NCBI RefSeq assembly: GCF_900112845.1
Contig: NZ_FONG01000011.1
Location: 186,001 to 250,000, forward strand
Direction of reading: 5' to 3'
Origin: Actinacidiphila alni
Lineage (GTDB): Bacteria; Actinomycetota; Actinomycetes; Streptomycetales; Streptomycetaceae
DNA: 64,000 bases
In this document: one piece after another, positions 57,184 to 64,000 of the stretch
How the letters are laid out: each line of letters starts with the position of its first letter
Position numbering within the stretch: the stretch's first letter is position 1
The notes under the pieces: generated by a model
The model's input: only the letters and a program-made list of their open reading frames with translations
What the model was told of the DNA's origin: nothing
Databases searched by the model: none
Made by a program: the position numbers and the translations under genes

Positions 57184-59424
57184 TCAGCGCACGGCCTCGA
57201 TGCGTATCGGGAAGCCGTTGAGCACGGCGGTGCCCGAGAGCGGGTCCAGGCGGGTGCCGTCGAGGAGTTGGTTGACGTTGGCGCCCGGTTCGCGGGCCGC
57301 CTCGGTGAGCCGGGTGCCGTCGCGGTCGTGGCCCCAGCCGTGCGGCACGCTGACCACGCCGGGGCGCAGCGCGTCGGTGATCTCGACGGCCGCGGTGATC
57401 TCGCCGCCGTCGCCCTTGATCAGCGCGAGGGCGCCGTCGGCGAGGCCGAGCCGGGCCGCGTCGTCCGGGTGGACCTGCGCCGTGCAGCGGTTGCTGCCGC
57501 CGGTGAGCGCGGGCACATTGTGCATCCAGGAGTTGTTGGAGCGCAGATGGCGGCGGCCGATGAGCACCAGCTCGTCGCTCCGGGCGCCGCGCGCGACCGC
57601 GGCCCGCAGTCGCGGCACATCGGCGACGACCGCCGCGGGCGCCAACTCCACGGTGCCGGACGGGGTGCGCAGGACTTCCGGTATCCGCGGGCGCAGCGGG
57701 CCGAGGTCGATGCCGTGCGGCCGCTCGCGGACCTTGGCCAGGCTCAGCCCTTCGGGGTCGGCGCCGAAGCCGTCGCCGTACGGGCCGAGGCGCAGCATCA
57801 TGTCGAGCCGCCGCTCGTATCCGGTGGCGCCGTCCAGGGCCGCGGAAAGCTCCGCGATGTCCCGTCCGTGGACCGGCGAGTGCGGGTCGCCGGTCTCCAT
57901 GGTGAGTTTGCGGACCACGGCCTGCTCGTCGACGAGTGCGGGGTCCGCGCCCTGGCCCGGGCCCTGCCCGAGGACGGCGAGCACCAGCCGGGCGTGGATC
58001 TCCGGCTCGTCGAGCAGACCGTCGGCGAGCGCCACGGCGGGCGGGCTGTACCGGACGGCGTTGCGGACCGCGAGCGTACTGAAGGCGAAGTCGTAGTGGG
58101 CGCTCTGCGCGGGCGGGGGCGGTGGCAGCACGACATCGGCGTGGCGCGAGGTCTCGTTGAGGTACGGGTCGACACTGACCATGAAGTCCAGGCCGTCCAG
58201 GGCCCGGTCGAGCCGCTGCCCGTCGGGCGCGGACAGCACAGGGTTGGCGGCGACCACGACGAGGGCGCGCAGCCCTCCCTCGCCCGGGGTGTCGATCTCC
58301 TCCGCCAGCGCCGCGGCGGGCAGTTCGCCCTTGACCTCGGGGTGTCCCGACACCCGGCTGTGCCAGCGGCCGACGTGAAATCCCTTGCCGGGGCGCGGTG
58401 GCCGGGGCGCCCGCGCGGTGGCGGCGAGCGGGAACATGGCGCCGCCCGGCCGGTCCAGATTGCCGGTCAGCGCGTTGAGCACGTCGACCGCCCAGCTCGC
58501 CAGGGTGCCGAATTCGACCGCCGTGCTGCCGAGCCGCCCGTAGACGACGGCCCGTTCGGCCGCGGCCAGTTCACGTGCCAGGCCGCGGATGACGTCGGCC
58601 GGGACGTCGCAATATGCGGCGACCGCCTCGGGGGTGAACTCCGCCGTCAGGGCGCAGACGTCCGCCGTGCCGCTGAGGTGCGGGGCCAGGTCACCAGGAT
58701 CGGTCAGCTCCTCGGCGAAGAGCACCTGGATCATGGCGAGCAGCAGTGCGGCGTCGGTGCCGGGCCTGGGCGCCACATGGCGGTCGGCGGCGCGGGCGGT
58801 CCTGGTGCGGTGCGGGTCGACGACGACGAGCCGGCCGCCACGCCGCCGCAGCGCCTTGAGCTTGCCGGGGAAATCGGCGGCGGTGGCCAGACTGCCGTTG
58901 GACACCAGGGGGTTGGCGCCGATGAGCAGCAGATGGTCGGTGCGGTCGAGGTCCGGCACCGGGATCGCGTTGGGGTCGCCGAAGAGATAGCCGCAGGAGA
59001 CGTGCTTGGGCATCTGGTCGAGTGTGCTGGCGGTGAAGACGCTGCGGGTGCGCAGGGCGCCGATGAGCTGCGCCGGGTAGAGACCGCCGGCCATCGTGTG
59101 CACATTGGGGTTGCCGAGGACGACGCCGACCGCCTCGCCGCCGTGCGCGCCGGTGACCGCGCCGATCCCGGCGGCGACGGCCGCGTACGCCTCGTCCCAG
59201 CCGGTCTCGACGAGTCGGCCGTCGCGCCGTACCAGGGGGCGCCGCAGCCGGTCGGGGTCGGCGTCGAGCGCGCCGAACGCGGCGCCCTTGGGGCAGACGA
59301 AACCCGCGCTGAACACGTCGTCACGGTCGCCGCGGGCGTGCGTGACCCGGTCGTCGTCGATGGTCAGCGTGAGGCCGCAGGTGGCCTCGCAGAGCGGGCA
59401 GATGCGCAGGGCGGTTCGGGTCAT
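57184..59424 (-). CDS. Molybdopterin-dependent oxidoreductase, formate-dehydrogenase-like
   Basis: The 746-residue protein has an N-terminal 4Fe-4S site (CPLCEATCGL, then FVCPKG), MGD-binding stretches (VVLGNPNVHTMAGGLYPAQL, LLLIGANPLVSNGS) and a C-terminal cofactor domain (NNSWMHNVPALTGGSNRC, VSVPHGWGHDRDG). It belongs to the DMSO-reductase superfamily, in a group without clear substrate, often called acyl-CoA- or formate-like. The candidate Mo ligand is Cys in MPKHVSCGYLFG, which needs structural checking. No signal peptide or partner subunit gene is adjacent, so electrons must go to an encoded-elsewhere carrier. I chose the ATG at 59424, which has GGGAG upstream. Confidence 0.9.
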   Translation of the reverse strand: MTRTALRICPLCEATCGLTLTIDDDRVTHARGDRDDVFSAGFVCPKGAAFGALDADPDRLRRPLVRRDGRLVETGWDEAYAAVAAGIGAVTGAHGGEAVGVVLGNPNVHTMAGGLYPAQLIGALRTRSVFTASTLDQMPKHVSCGYLFGDPNAIPVPDLDRTDHLLLIGANPLVSNGSLATAADFPGKLKALRRRGGRLVVVDPHRTRTARAADRHVAPRPGTDAALLLAMIQVLFAEELTDPGDLAPHLSGTADVCALTAEFTPEAVAAYCDVPADVIRGLARELAAAERAVVYGRLGSTAVEFGTLASWAVDVLNALTGNLDRPGGAMFPLAATARAPRPPRPGKGFHVGRWHSRVSGHPEVKGELPAAALAEEIDTPGEGGLRALVVVAANPVLSAPDGQRLDRALDGLDFMVSVDPYLNETSRHADVVLPPPPPAQSAHYDFAFSTLAVRNAVRYSPPAVALADGLLDEPEIHARLVLAVLGQGPGQGADPALVDEQAVVRKLTMETGDPHSPVHGRDIAELSAALDGATGYERRLDMMLRLGPYGDGFGADPEGLSLAKVRERPHGIDLGPLRPRIPEVLRTPSGTVELAPAAVVADVPRLRAAVARGARSDELVLIGRRHLRSNNSWMHNVPALTGGSNRCTAQVHPDDAARLGLADGALALIKGDGGEITAAVEITDALRPGVVSVPHGWGHDRDGTRLTEAAREPGANVNQLLDGTRLDPLSGTAVLNGFPIRIEAVR

Positions 59425-59590
59425 CGGGGGCTCCCGTGGACGGGCGGCGGCGTTGGCGCGCGTTCGTTCCGACATTACCCGGCGGTACGGACAACGGCCC
59501 CGGGACGGTTGTGGACAACCGGCGGGAGGGCTCAGGCGGAGGGGACGGCTCGGTCAGGAGCGGCGGGAGTGCTCCGCCGGACGCGGGCCG

Positions 59591-59686
59591 GAGCGTTCAG
59601 CCCGGCGCGGGCGGGGGCGTTCAGTCGGACGCCGGCCGGAGCGTTCAGCCGGTCGGGAGCGGGACCGTTCAGCCGGTCGGGGGCGG
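59591..59686. repeat. 24-bp tandem repeat overlapping a TetR stop codon
   Basis: Four 24-bp units (59591-59614, 59615-59638, 59639-59662, 59663-59686) of gagcgttcagccggtcgggagcgg. The TetR stop (TGA, complement of 59669-59671) lies in the fourth unit, and the same triplet recurs in each copy. Confidence 0.88.
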
Positions 59687-60298
59687 GTCGAGGACCGTCG
59701 CGAGATACGCGCGGATCAGCGTCTTCGTCTCGGCGATCACCCCGGGATCGCCCGACGGGTCGGTGCGGAAGGCCAGTTGCAGCGCGGCGTCCGCGGTCTC
59801 GACGGCGAGCACCAGGGCCAGCCGCAGCCGGGGGTCGGCGGCGTCGACCGGGAGGCGTTCGCCGAGGAGCGCGGGCAGCCGGTCGGCGAGGTCGTGATTG
59901 GTCTCGCCCGGCACACCGAAGTCGACCAGCGCGAAACCGGGCGCGGTGCGCTTCATGGCGGTGTACTCGTCGACCAGGATGTCCACGGCCGTGCGCCAGT
60001 CGGGCTCGGTGCCGGGCCGCGCCAGCCGGGCGGCCGTACGGTCGAGGAATTCGTCCAGATTGCGGTGCGCGAGGGCGTCGGTGAGGGCCCGCTTGTCGGA
60101 GAAGAAGCGGTAGACCGAGCCGATCGGGACGCCCGCGCGGGCGGCGACGGCCCGGGTGCTGAGCCGCTCGTAGCCGCCCTCGTCGAGCAGGCCCGCGCAG
60201 GCGTCGAGGATGCGTTCCAGGCGCTCGGTGCTGCGCCGCTGCACGGGCGCCCGGCGCAGTCCGCTGTCGGCGCCCGCGGCGCGGGGCACGTCGGTCAT
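59669..60298 (-). CDS. TetR-family regulator, second of an overlapping pair
   Basis: The 209-residue protein has the HTH LSTRAVAARAGVPIGSVYRFFSDKRALTDALA and a C-terminal domain with ALVDFGVPGETNHDLADRLPALL. The ATG at 60298 overlaps the stop of the upstream TetR gene by 4 bp (ATGA), so both are made together and might form a heterodimer or act in series. Its ligand is unknown. The last codons run into the 24-bp tandem repeat. No separate operator is seen for it. Confidence 0.92.
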   Translation of the reverse strand: MTDVPRAAGADSGLRRAPVQRRSTERLERILDACAGLLDEGGYERLSTRAVAARAGVPIGSVYRFFSDKRALTDALAHRNLDEFLDRTAARLARPGTEPDWRTAVDILVDEYTAMKRTAPGFALVDFGVPGETNHDLADRLPALLGERLPVDAADPRLRLALVLAVETADAALQLAFRTDPSGDPGVIAETKTLIRAYLATVLDPPPTG

Positions 60299-60948
60299 CG
60301 GCCGGTGGCGAGCGCGTCGAAGAGCTTGCGCAGGTCGGCGAGGGTCTCGGCGAGGGCGGCCCGCGGGTCCTCGGCCCGCACGATCGCCATGGCGCTCTCG
60401 CTGAGGCCGCCGTAGAGCATGGAGGTCAGCGGGTCGGGCGGACGGGGTGCGACGGCCCCCTGCTTGATCGCGTACTTCACGCCGCGCAGGGTGAGTTGGC
60501 GGCAGTTGACGCCGAGGTCGCGCATGGCCTCCCAGCCGAGCGCGCCCGGCGCGTCGAGCAGGGTGATGCGCTGGACCTCGGGGTCCAAGGACGCCTCGAG
60601 ATAGGCGCGGCTGCCTTCGTACACCGCCTCCCACGGGTCCTCGACCCGGAGATACGCGGCCGAGATCCGCTCGGCGAGGCGTTCCTGCTCGCGGGTGTAG
60701 ACGGCGCTGAAGAGCTGTTTCTTGCCGGAGAAGTGGTGGTAGAGCGCGCCTTTGGTGACGCCCGCCCGCTCGCAGACCGCGTCCAGCGAGGTGGCGGCGT
60801 AGCCGTCGGCGGCGAACAGCGTGCGGGCGGCGGTGAGCAGGTCCTCGACGGTGGCGTCGGAGCGCTCGCGCTGGGTGGGGCGGCCCGCCGTCCTGCGGGG
60901 CGCGGCCGTGTCCGTACCGCTCCCGGTGCCTGTGCGCGGTGCTGCCAC
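60295..60948 (-). CDS. TetR-family regulator of the divergent exporter
   Basis: The 217-residue protein has the HTH TSLDAVCERAGVTKGALYHHFSGKKQLFSAVY and a long ligand domain. I chose the GTG at 60948 since AGGAGG lies 7 bp upstream. It diverges from a DHA2 drug exporter, the classic arrangement for repressors that sense the exported compound. Three overlapping TAC-N-GTA-like sites lie on the exporter promoter (61012-61062). A second TetR gene overlaps its stop. Substrate is unknown. Confidence 0.93.
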   Translation of the reverse strand: MAAPRTGTGSGTDTAAPRRTAGRPTQRERSDATVEDLLTAARTLFAADGYAATSLDAVCERAGVTKGALYHHFSGKKQLFSAVYTREQERLAERISAAYLRVEDPWEAVYEGSRAYLEASLDPEVQRITLLDAPGALGWEAMRDLGVNCRQLTLRGVKYAIKQGAVAPRPPDPLTSMLYGGLSESAMAIVRAEDPRAALAETLADLRKLFDALATGR

Positions 60949-61002
60949 GGCGGGCCCTCCTGTCGTTCGCGAAGCCCTTCCCACCCTAGGGCCTGCCCAC
61001 TC

Positions 61003-61062
61003 TTGACAGACACATACCTCCGGTATGTATTTTCGTACCGTCAGTACGTACCGTTGGTATGT
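61003..61062 (+). promoter_or_regulatory. Exporter promoter covered by three overlapping TetR operators
   Basis: A -35 TTGACA (61003-61008) and -10 TGTATT (61026-61031) are 17 bp apart. ACATACCTCCGGTATGT (61012-61028) lies on the promoter. Related sites TCGTACCGTCAGTACGT (61033-61049) and ACGTACCGTTGGTATGT (61046-61062) follow. Binding would block the exporter gene directly. Confidence 0.78.
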
Positions 61063-61089
61063 TTCTCGCTGTCAAGGCAAGGACGTCTC

Positions 61090-62550
61090 ATGTCCTCATC
61101 CGCCTCGCCCCCGTCCGCATCCACCTCCGCCGCCGCGCCCGTCGCTCCCGGGACGCCCAGGGCGCCCGGTGCGGCGCCCGCCGTACGCCCCGGCCTCGTC
61201 CTGCTGCTCAGCGCGGGCGCCACCTTCATCGCCTTCCTCGACACCACCGTGGTCAATGTCGCCTTCCCGGACATGGCCGCGAGCTTCCCGGCCGACCGGG
61301 TCTCGGACCTGTCCTGGGTGGTGAGCAGTTACGCGGTGCTCTTCGCCGCGCTGCTGACGCCGGCCGGCCGCGTCGCCGACGCCTTCGGCCGCAAGCGGGT
61401 CTTCCTGCTGTCGCTTGCCGTATTCACCCTCGCCTCGGCGCTGTGCGCCGCCGCGCCGGACCTGCCGCTGCTGATCACCGGCCGGGCACTGCAAGGAGCG
61501 GCGGCGGCCGGAATGATTCCGGCCGCGCTCGGGCTGCTGCTCGCCACCACCCCGCCCGCCGGGCTCGCGGCGGCCATCGGCGTCTGGGGCGCGGCCGGTT
61601 CGATGGCCAGCGCCGCCGGGCCGAGCCTGGGCGGTCTACTGGTCGACGCCTTCGGCTGGCGTTCGGTTTTCCTCATCAATGTGCCGGTCGGCATCCTCCT
61701 GGTGGCCGTCGGCCTGCGCGGCCTGCCCGAACGCACGGGCACAGAGCGGCGGTTGCCGGACCCGCTCGGCACCTTCGCGATCACCGGCGGCATCGGCCTG
61801 CTGGTGCTCGGACTCACCAAGGGCAGCGACTGGGGCTGGGCGTCGGGAGCCGCTGTCGGCTGCATATTGTGCGGTGTCGCGTTGATCGCCGTCTCATTTG
61901 TGCGGTCCGCGCACCAGGCCGCACCCGCCGTGGAGACCGCGCTCTTCCGCGACCCCACCTTCGCCGTCGCCTCGGCGGCCGCCGCCTTCGCCGGTGCGGC
62001 ACTGTTCGCCTGGATGCTCAGCGGGCCGCTGTTCCTCACCACGGTGTGGCACTACTCGGTGCTCAAGGCGGGCTTCGCCCTCACCCCCGGCGCCTTCACC
62101 TCCGCCGTCGCGGCGCTCGCGGTCGGTAAACGTACGAGGCCGCGGCACCTGCCGGTCGTCGTGGCCGTCTCCATGACGGCCTTCGCCGCGGTGAGCGTAT
62201 GGACCTGGTCCCAACTGGACACCGGCCCCCGCTTCCTGGCCCTGTGGCTGCCCATGGGACTGGTCGGCGGCGCCGCCTTCGGGGCCACGCTCACCGCGCT
62301 GTCCACCGCCGCCGCGACATCCCTGCCGCCACTGCGATTCGCCTCGGGCGTCGGTATGACCACCACCGCACGGCAGTTGGGCGGGGCGCTCGGCGTCGCG
62401 GCGACCGCCTCGGTGATCGCCGCCCACGGCACGGACGGGGCCCGCGCCTTCCGCGAGGTGTTCCTCGTCTGCGCCGCGCTCGCGGCCGTCGCCGCCCTGA
62501 TCGGTCTCGGCCTGACCCGTACCGCACGCACGCACACCGAGGAGTCCTGA
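61090..62550 (+). CDS. MFS multidrug exporter, DHA2-type
   Basis: The 486-residue membrane protein has about 12-14 segments. The DHA markers are FLDTTVVNVAFPDM near residue 50, motif A GRVADAFGRKRVF, and motif C-like GAAGSMASAAGPSLGGLLV. It exports a drug-like molecule by proton exchange. The N-terminal 35 residues are Ser/Ala/Pro-rich. I chose the ATG at 61090, which has AAGGACG upstream. It is controlled by the divergent TetR and is followed 1 bp later by a hydrolase gene, so the hydrolase is co-expressed and may act on the same compound. Confidence 0.93.
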   Translation: MSSSASPPSASTSAAAPVAPGTPRAPGAAPAVRPGLVLLLSAGATFIAFLDTTVVNVAFPDMAASFPADRVSDLSWVVSSYAVLFAALLTPAGRVADAFGRKRVFLLSLAVFTLASALCAAAPDLPLLITGRALQGAAAAGMIPAALGLLLATTPPAGLAAAIGVWGAAGSMASAAGPSLGGLLVDAFGWRSVFLINVPVGILLVAVGLRGLPERTGTERRLPDPLGTFAITGGIGLLVLGLTKGSDWGWASGAAVGCILCGVALIAVSFVRSAHQAAPAVETALFRDPTFAVASAAAAFAGAALFAWMLSGPLFLTTVWHYSVLKAGFALTPGAFTSAVAALAVGKRTRPRHLPVVVAVSMTAFAAVSVWTWSQLDTGPRFLALWLPMGLVGGAAFGATLTALSTAAATSLPPLRFASGVGMTTTARQLGGALGVAATASVIAAHGTDGARAFREVFLVCAALAAVAALIGLGLTRTARTHTEES

Positions 62551-62551
62551 C

Positions 62552-63481
62552 ATGACGTACGACAACGGCGCCGCTCCGTCCGCCCGTACGGCGGCGGACC
62601 CGGCCGACGACCACGCTCCGGACCCGACCGCGGGCAAGGCTTCGGCCCAAGCCGCGAGCCCGGTTTCGGACCCGGCCGACGACCAGGCTTCGGTCCCGAC
62701 CATGATCCGGACTTCGGTCCATGCCCCCATCACGGCCACGATCCCGGCTCCGGACGCGGCTCCGGCCCCCGCCCACGCCCCGGCCGCGCGTGCGACCGGC
62801 CACCCGGGCGACCACCCGGCCGAGGCCGCCGATCCGCACTGCCTGTCGACGGAGGAGGCCGACGCGCTGTTGCGCGGCGCGCCCTGGCGGCGCTTCGCCG
62901 TCGTCGGCGACAGCCTCGCCGAGGGCCTCGGCGATCCCACGCCCGGCTACCGCACGGAGTCCTGGGCCGACCGGACGGCGCGGGCGCTGCGGCGGGCCGC
63001 GCCGGACGCGACGTATCTCAACCTGGGGCTGCGCGGGCTGACCGCGGGCCAGGTCCGCGCCGGACAGGCCGAGCGTGCCGCGCGCTTCGCCCCCGACCTC
63101 GTCGCGATCGTCTGCGGCGGCAACGATCTGCTGCTGCCCGGCTTCTCCTCCGACGTGCTGGCCAAGGAGCTCGACCTGCTCTTCGGCCGGCTGGCGGCGC
63201 CCGGCACCACCGTGTTCACGTACGCGCTGGCGAATGTCGCGGCGGCCGTCCCGGAACTGCGCGGCGGCCCGCTGGAGGGCGGCGTCGCGGTGCTCAACGA
63301 GGTGACCAGGACGGTCGCGAAGCGCCACGGGGCGGTGGTCGTCGAGATGTACGACCATCCGGCCGGCGCCGACCGCGGCCTGTACAGCGCGGACCTGATC
63401 CACGCCTCGGCGCGCGGCCACGCGGTGATCGCGGCGGCGACGCTACGGGCACTGGCCGCGGAGTTTTCCACAGGCCGATAG
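62552..63481 (+). CDS. SGNH/GDSL-family hydrolase with low-complexity N-terminus
   Basis: The 309-residue protein has an SGNH domain from about residue 95: block [15 protein letters not shown] (Ser), block [11 protein letters not shown] (Asn), block [13 protein letters not shown] (Asp and His). It should hydrolyse an ester. The first 90 residues are Ala/Pro/Asp-rich with an internal repeat ([11 protein letters not shown] and [11 protein letters not shown], copies 72 bp apart), and have no signal peptide. Family members usually begin shortly before [10 protein letters not shown], so the true start might be further in, for example at 62702, but the 1-bp spacing to the exporter stop favours 62552. 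Confidence 0.85.
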   Translation: MTYDNGAAPSARTAADPADDHAPDPTAGKASAQAASPVSDPADDQASVPTMIRTSVHAPITATIPAPDAAPAPAHAPAARATGHPGDHPAEAADPHCLSTEEADALLRGAPWRRFAVVGDSLAEGLGDPTPGYRTESWADRTARALRRAAPDATYLNLGLRGLTAGQVRAGQAERAARFAPDLVAIVCGGNDLLLPGFSSDVLAKELDLLFGRLAAPGTTVFTYALANVAAAVPELRGGPLEGGVAVLNEVTRTVAKRHGAVVVEMYDHPAGADRGLYSADLIHASARGHAVIAAATLRALAAEFSTGR

Positions 63482-63497
63482 GGAGGGTTGCCGCCGT

Positions 63498-63523
63498 GAT
63501 TCCTATGGTTCAGCATAGGAATC
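63498..63523. promoter_or_regulatory. 10-bp inverted repeat upstream of hmgA
   Basis: GATTCCTATG-N6-CATAGGAATC is perfect over 10 bp and lies 27 bp before the hmgA ATG. It is a strong operator candidate, perhaps for an IclR- or GntR-type regulator; no regulator gene is in view. Confidence 0.7.
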
Positions 63524-63549
63524 AGGACGAGACCTCATCGGGAGCACAC

Positions 63550-64000
63550 ATGAGCGCCACGAACGCCGAGCAGGGTCCTGACGGCACCGGCCTCCAGGAC
63601 GGCAAGGACCTGCTGTATTCGCCGGGATTCGGCAATGAGCACAGCAGTGAGGCCGTGCCCGGCGCGCTCCCGGTGGGGCGCAATTCCCCGCAGCGCGCGC
63701 CCTTCGGGCTGTACGCGGAGCAGCTGAGCGGCACCGCGTTCACCGAGCCGCGGGCCCGCAACCGGCGCAGCTGGCTCTACCGGATCCGGCCCTCCGCCGC
63801 ACATCCCCCCTTCCGGCGGATCCCCAACGGCCAGGTGCGCAGCGCCCCGTTCCTGGACGTCGAGCCCGATCCCAACCGGCTGCGGTGGGGCCCGCTGCCG
63901 CAGCCGCAGGAGCCGACGGACTTCGTGGCGGGCCTGGTCACGGTCGGCGGCAATGGTGACGTGCTGCGCCGCGAAGGCATCGGCATCCACTGGTACGCGG
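63550..64000 (+). CDS. hmgA: Homogentisate 1,2-dioxygenase, N-terminal part
   Basis: The first 150 residues of the enzyme that opens the ring of homogentisate to maleylacetoacetate in tyrosine and phenylalanine breakdown. The conserved start [26 protein letters not shown] and [15 protein letters not shown] followed by [12 protein letters not shown] are clear. The iron ligands lie beyond the right edge. The ATG at 63550 follows GGGAGCACAC. The long inverted repeat just before it is a likely operator. Confidence 0.95.
   Translation, partial: MSATNAEQGPDGTGLQDGKDLLYSPGFGNEHSSEAVPGALPVGRNSPQRAPFGLYAEQLSGTAFTEPRARNRRSWLYRIRPSAAHPPFRRIPNGQVRSAPFLDVEPDPNRLRWGPLPQPQEPTDFVAGLVTVGGNGDVLRREGIGIHWYA

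Overview
This is a very GC-rich actinobacterial chromosome segment, most likely Streptomyces or a close relative. The evidence is strong third-position GC bias, GTG starts, purine-rich ribosome sites, leaderless-looking starts, and families such as SUKH-4, pirin, AtuA, an N-terminal GNAT/acyl-CoA synthetase fusion and many TetR regulators. I see no rRNA, tRNA, CRISPR array, insertion sequence, phage or biosynthetic cluster. The window begins inside pflB and ends inside hmgA.

Region 1 (1-15.1 kb) looks like a hypoxia/dormancy stress cluster. It holds pyruvate formate-lyase, a degenerate carbamate kinase, a GNAT/ADP-forming acyl-CoA synthetase fusion, two CBS-BON proteins around a cyclic-nucleotide-binding protein, phosphoketolase, three universal stress proteins, a cation/proton antiporter, a DoxX protein and a second-type GAPDH. 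A recurring imperfect palindrome, GGGCCGnnCGGCCC, lies upstream of most of these genes and I did not find it elsewhere in the window. It resembles DosR/DevR (OsdR) boxes. The regulator itself is not in the window.

Region 2 (15.1-32.2 kb) is mixed. A MarR regulator is flanked by a ClC channel gene and a lipoprotein gene that share an operator fused to the -10 box and start codon. Then follow a very large Tat-exported GH35 enzyme, an alkylsulfatase, a pirin, an AtuA-family protein, a NUDIX enzyme and a run of small membrane proteins. Two short C-terminal gene remnants were found (alcohol dehydrogenase at 10.1-10.3 kb, CurA-type oxidoreductase at 29.15-29.24 kb).

Region 3 (32.2-36.6 kb) is a sugar-acid locus: FadR/GntR-type repressor, gluconate kinase, gluconate permease and glucarate dehydratase.

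Region 4 (36.6-61 kb) is dominated by acyl-CoA catabolism and oxidation under TetR control. An APH-type kinase plus ACAD10/11-type dehydrogenase, with quinone oxidoreductase, TetR, acyl-CoA ligase and SDR, recalls 4-hydroxyacyl-CoA (levulinate-type) degradation. A serine hydrolase, a penicillin acylase, a methyltransferase and an amidase follow. Next come MaoC/TetR, acyl-CoA dehydrogenase/TetR, a Zn alcohol dehydrogenase with aldehyde dehydrogenase, and a molybdopterin oxidoreductase. At least three distinct TetR operator types can be read and paired with target genes.

Region 5 (59.7-64 kb) has two overlapping TetR genes divergent from a DHA2 exporter and an SGNH hydrolase, then the start of homogentisate dioxygenase behind a long inverted repeat. 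Tandem minisatellites repeatedly sit at gene 3' ends, several times overlapping the stop codon.
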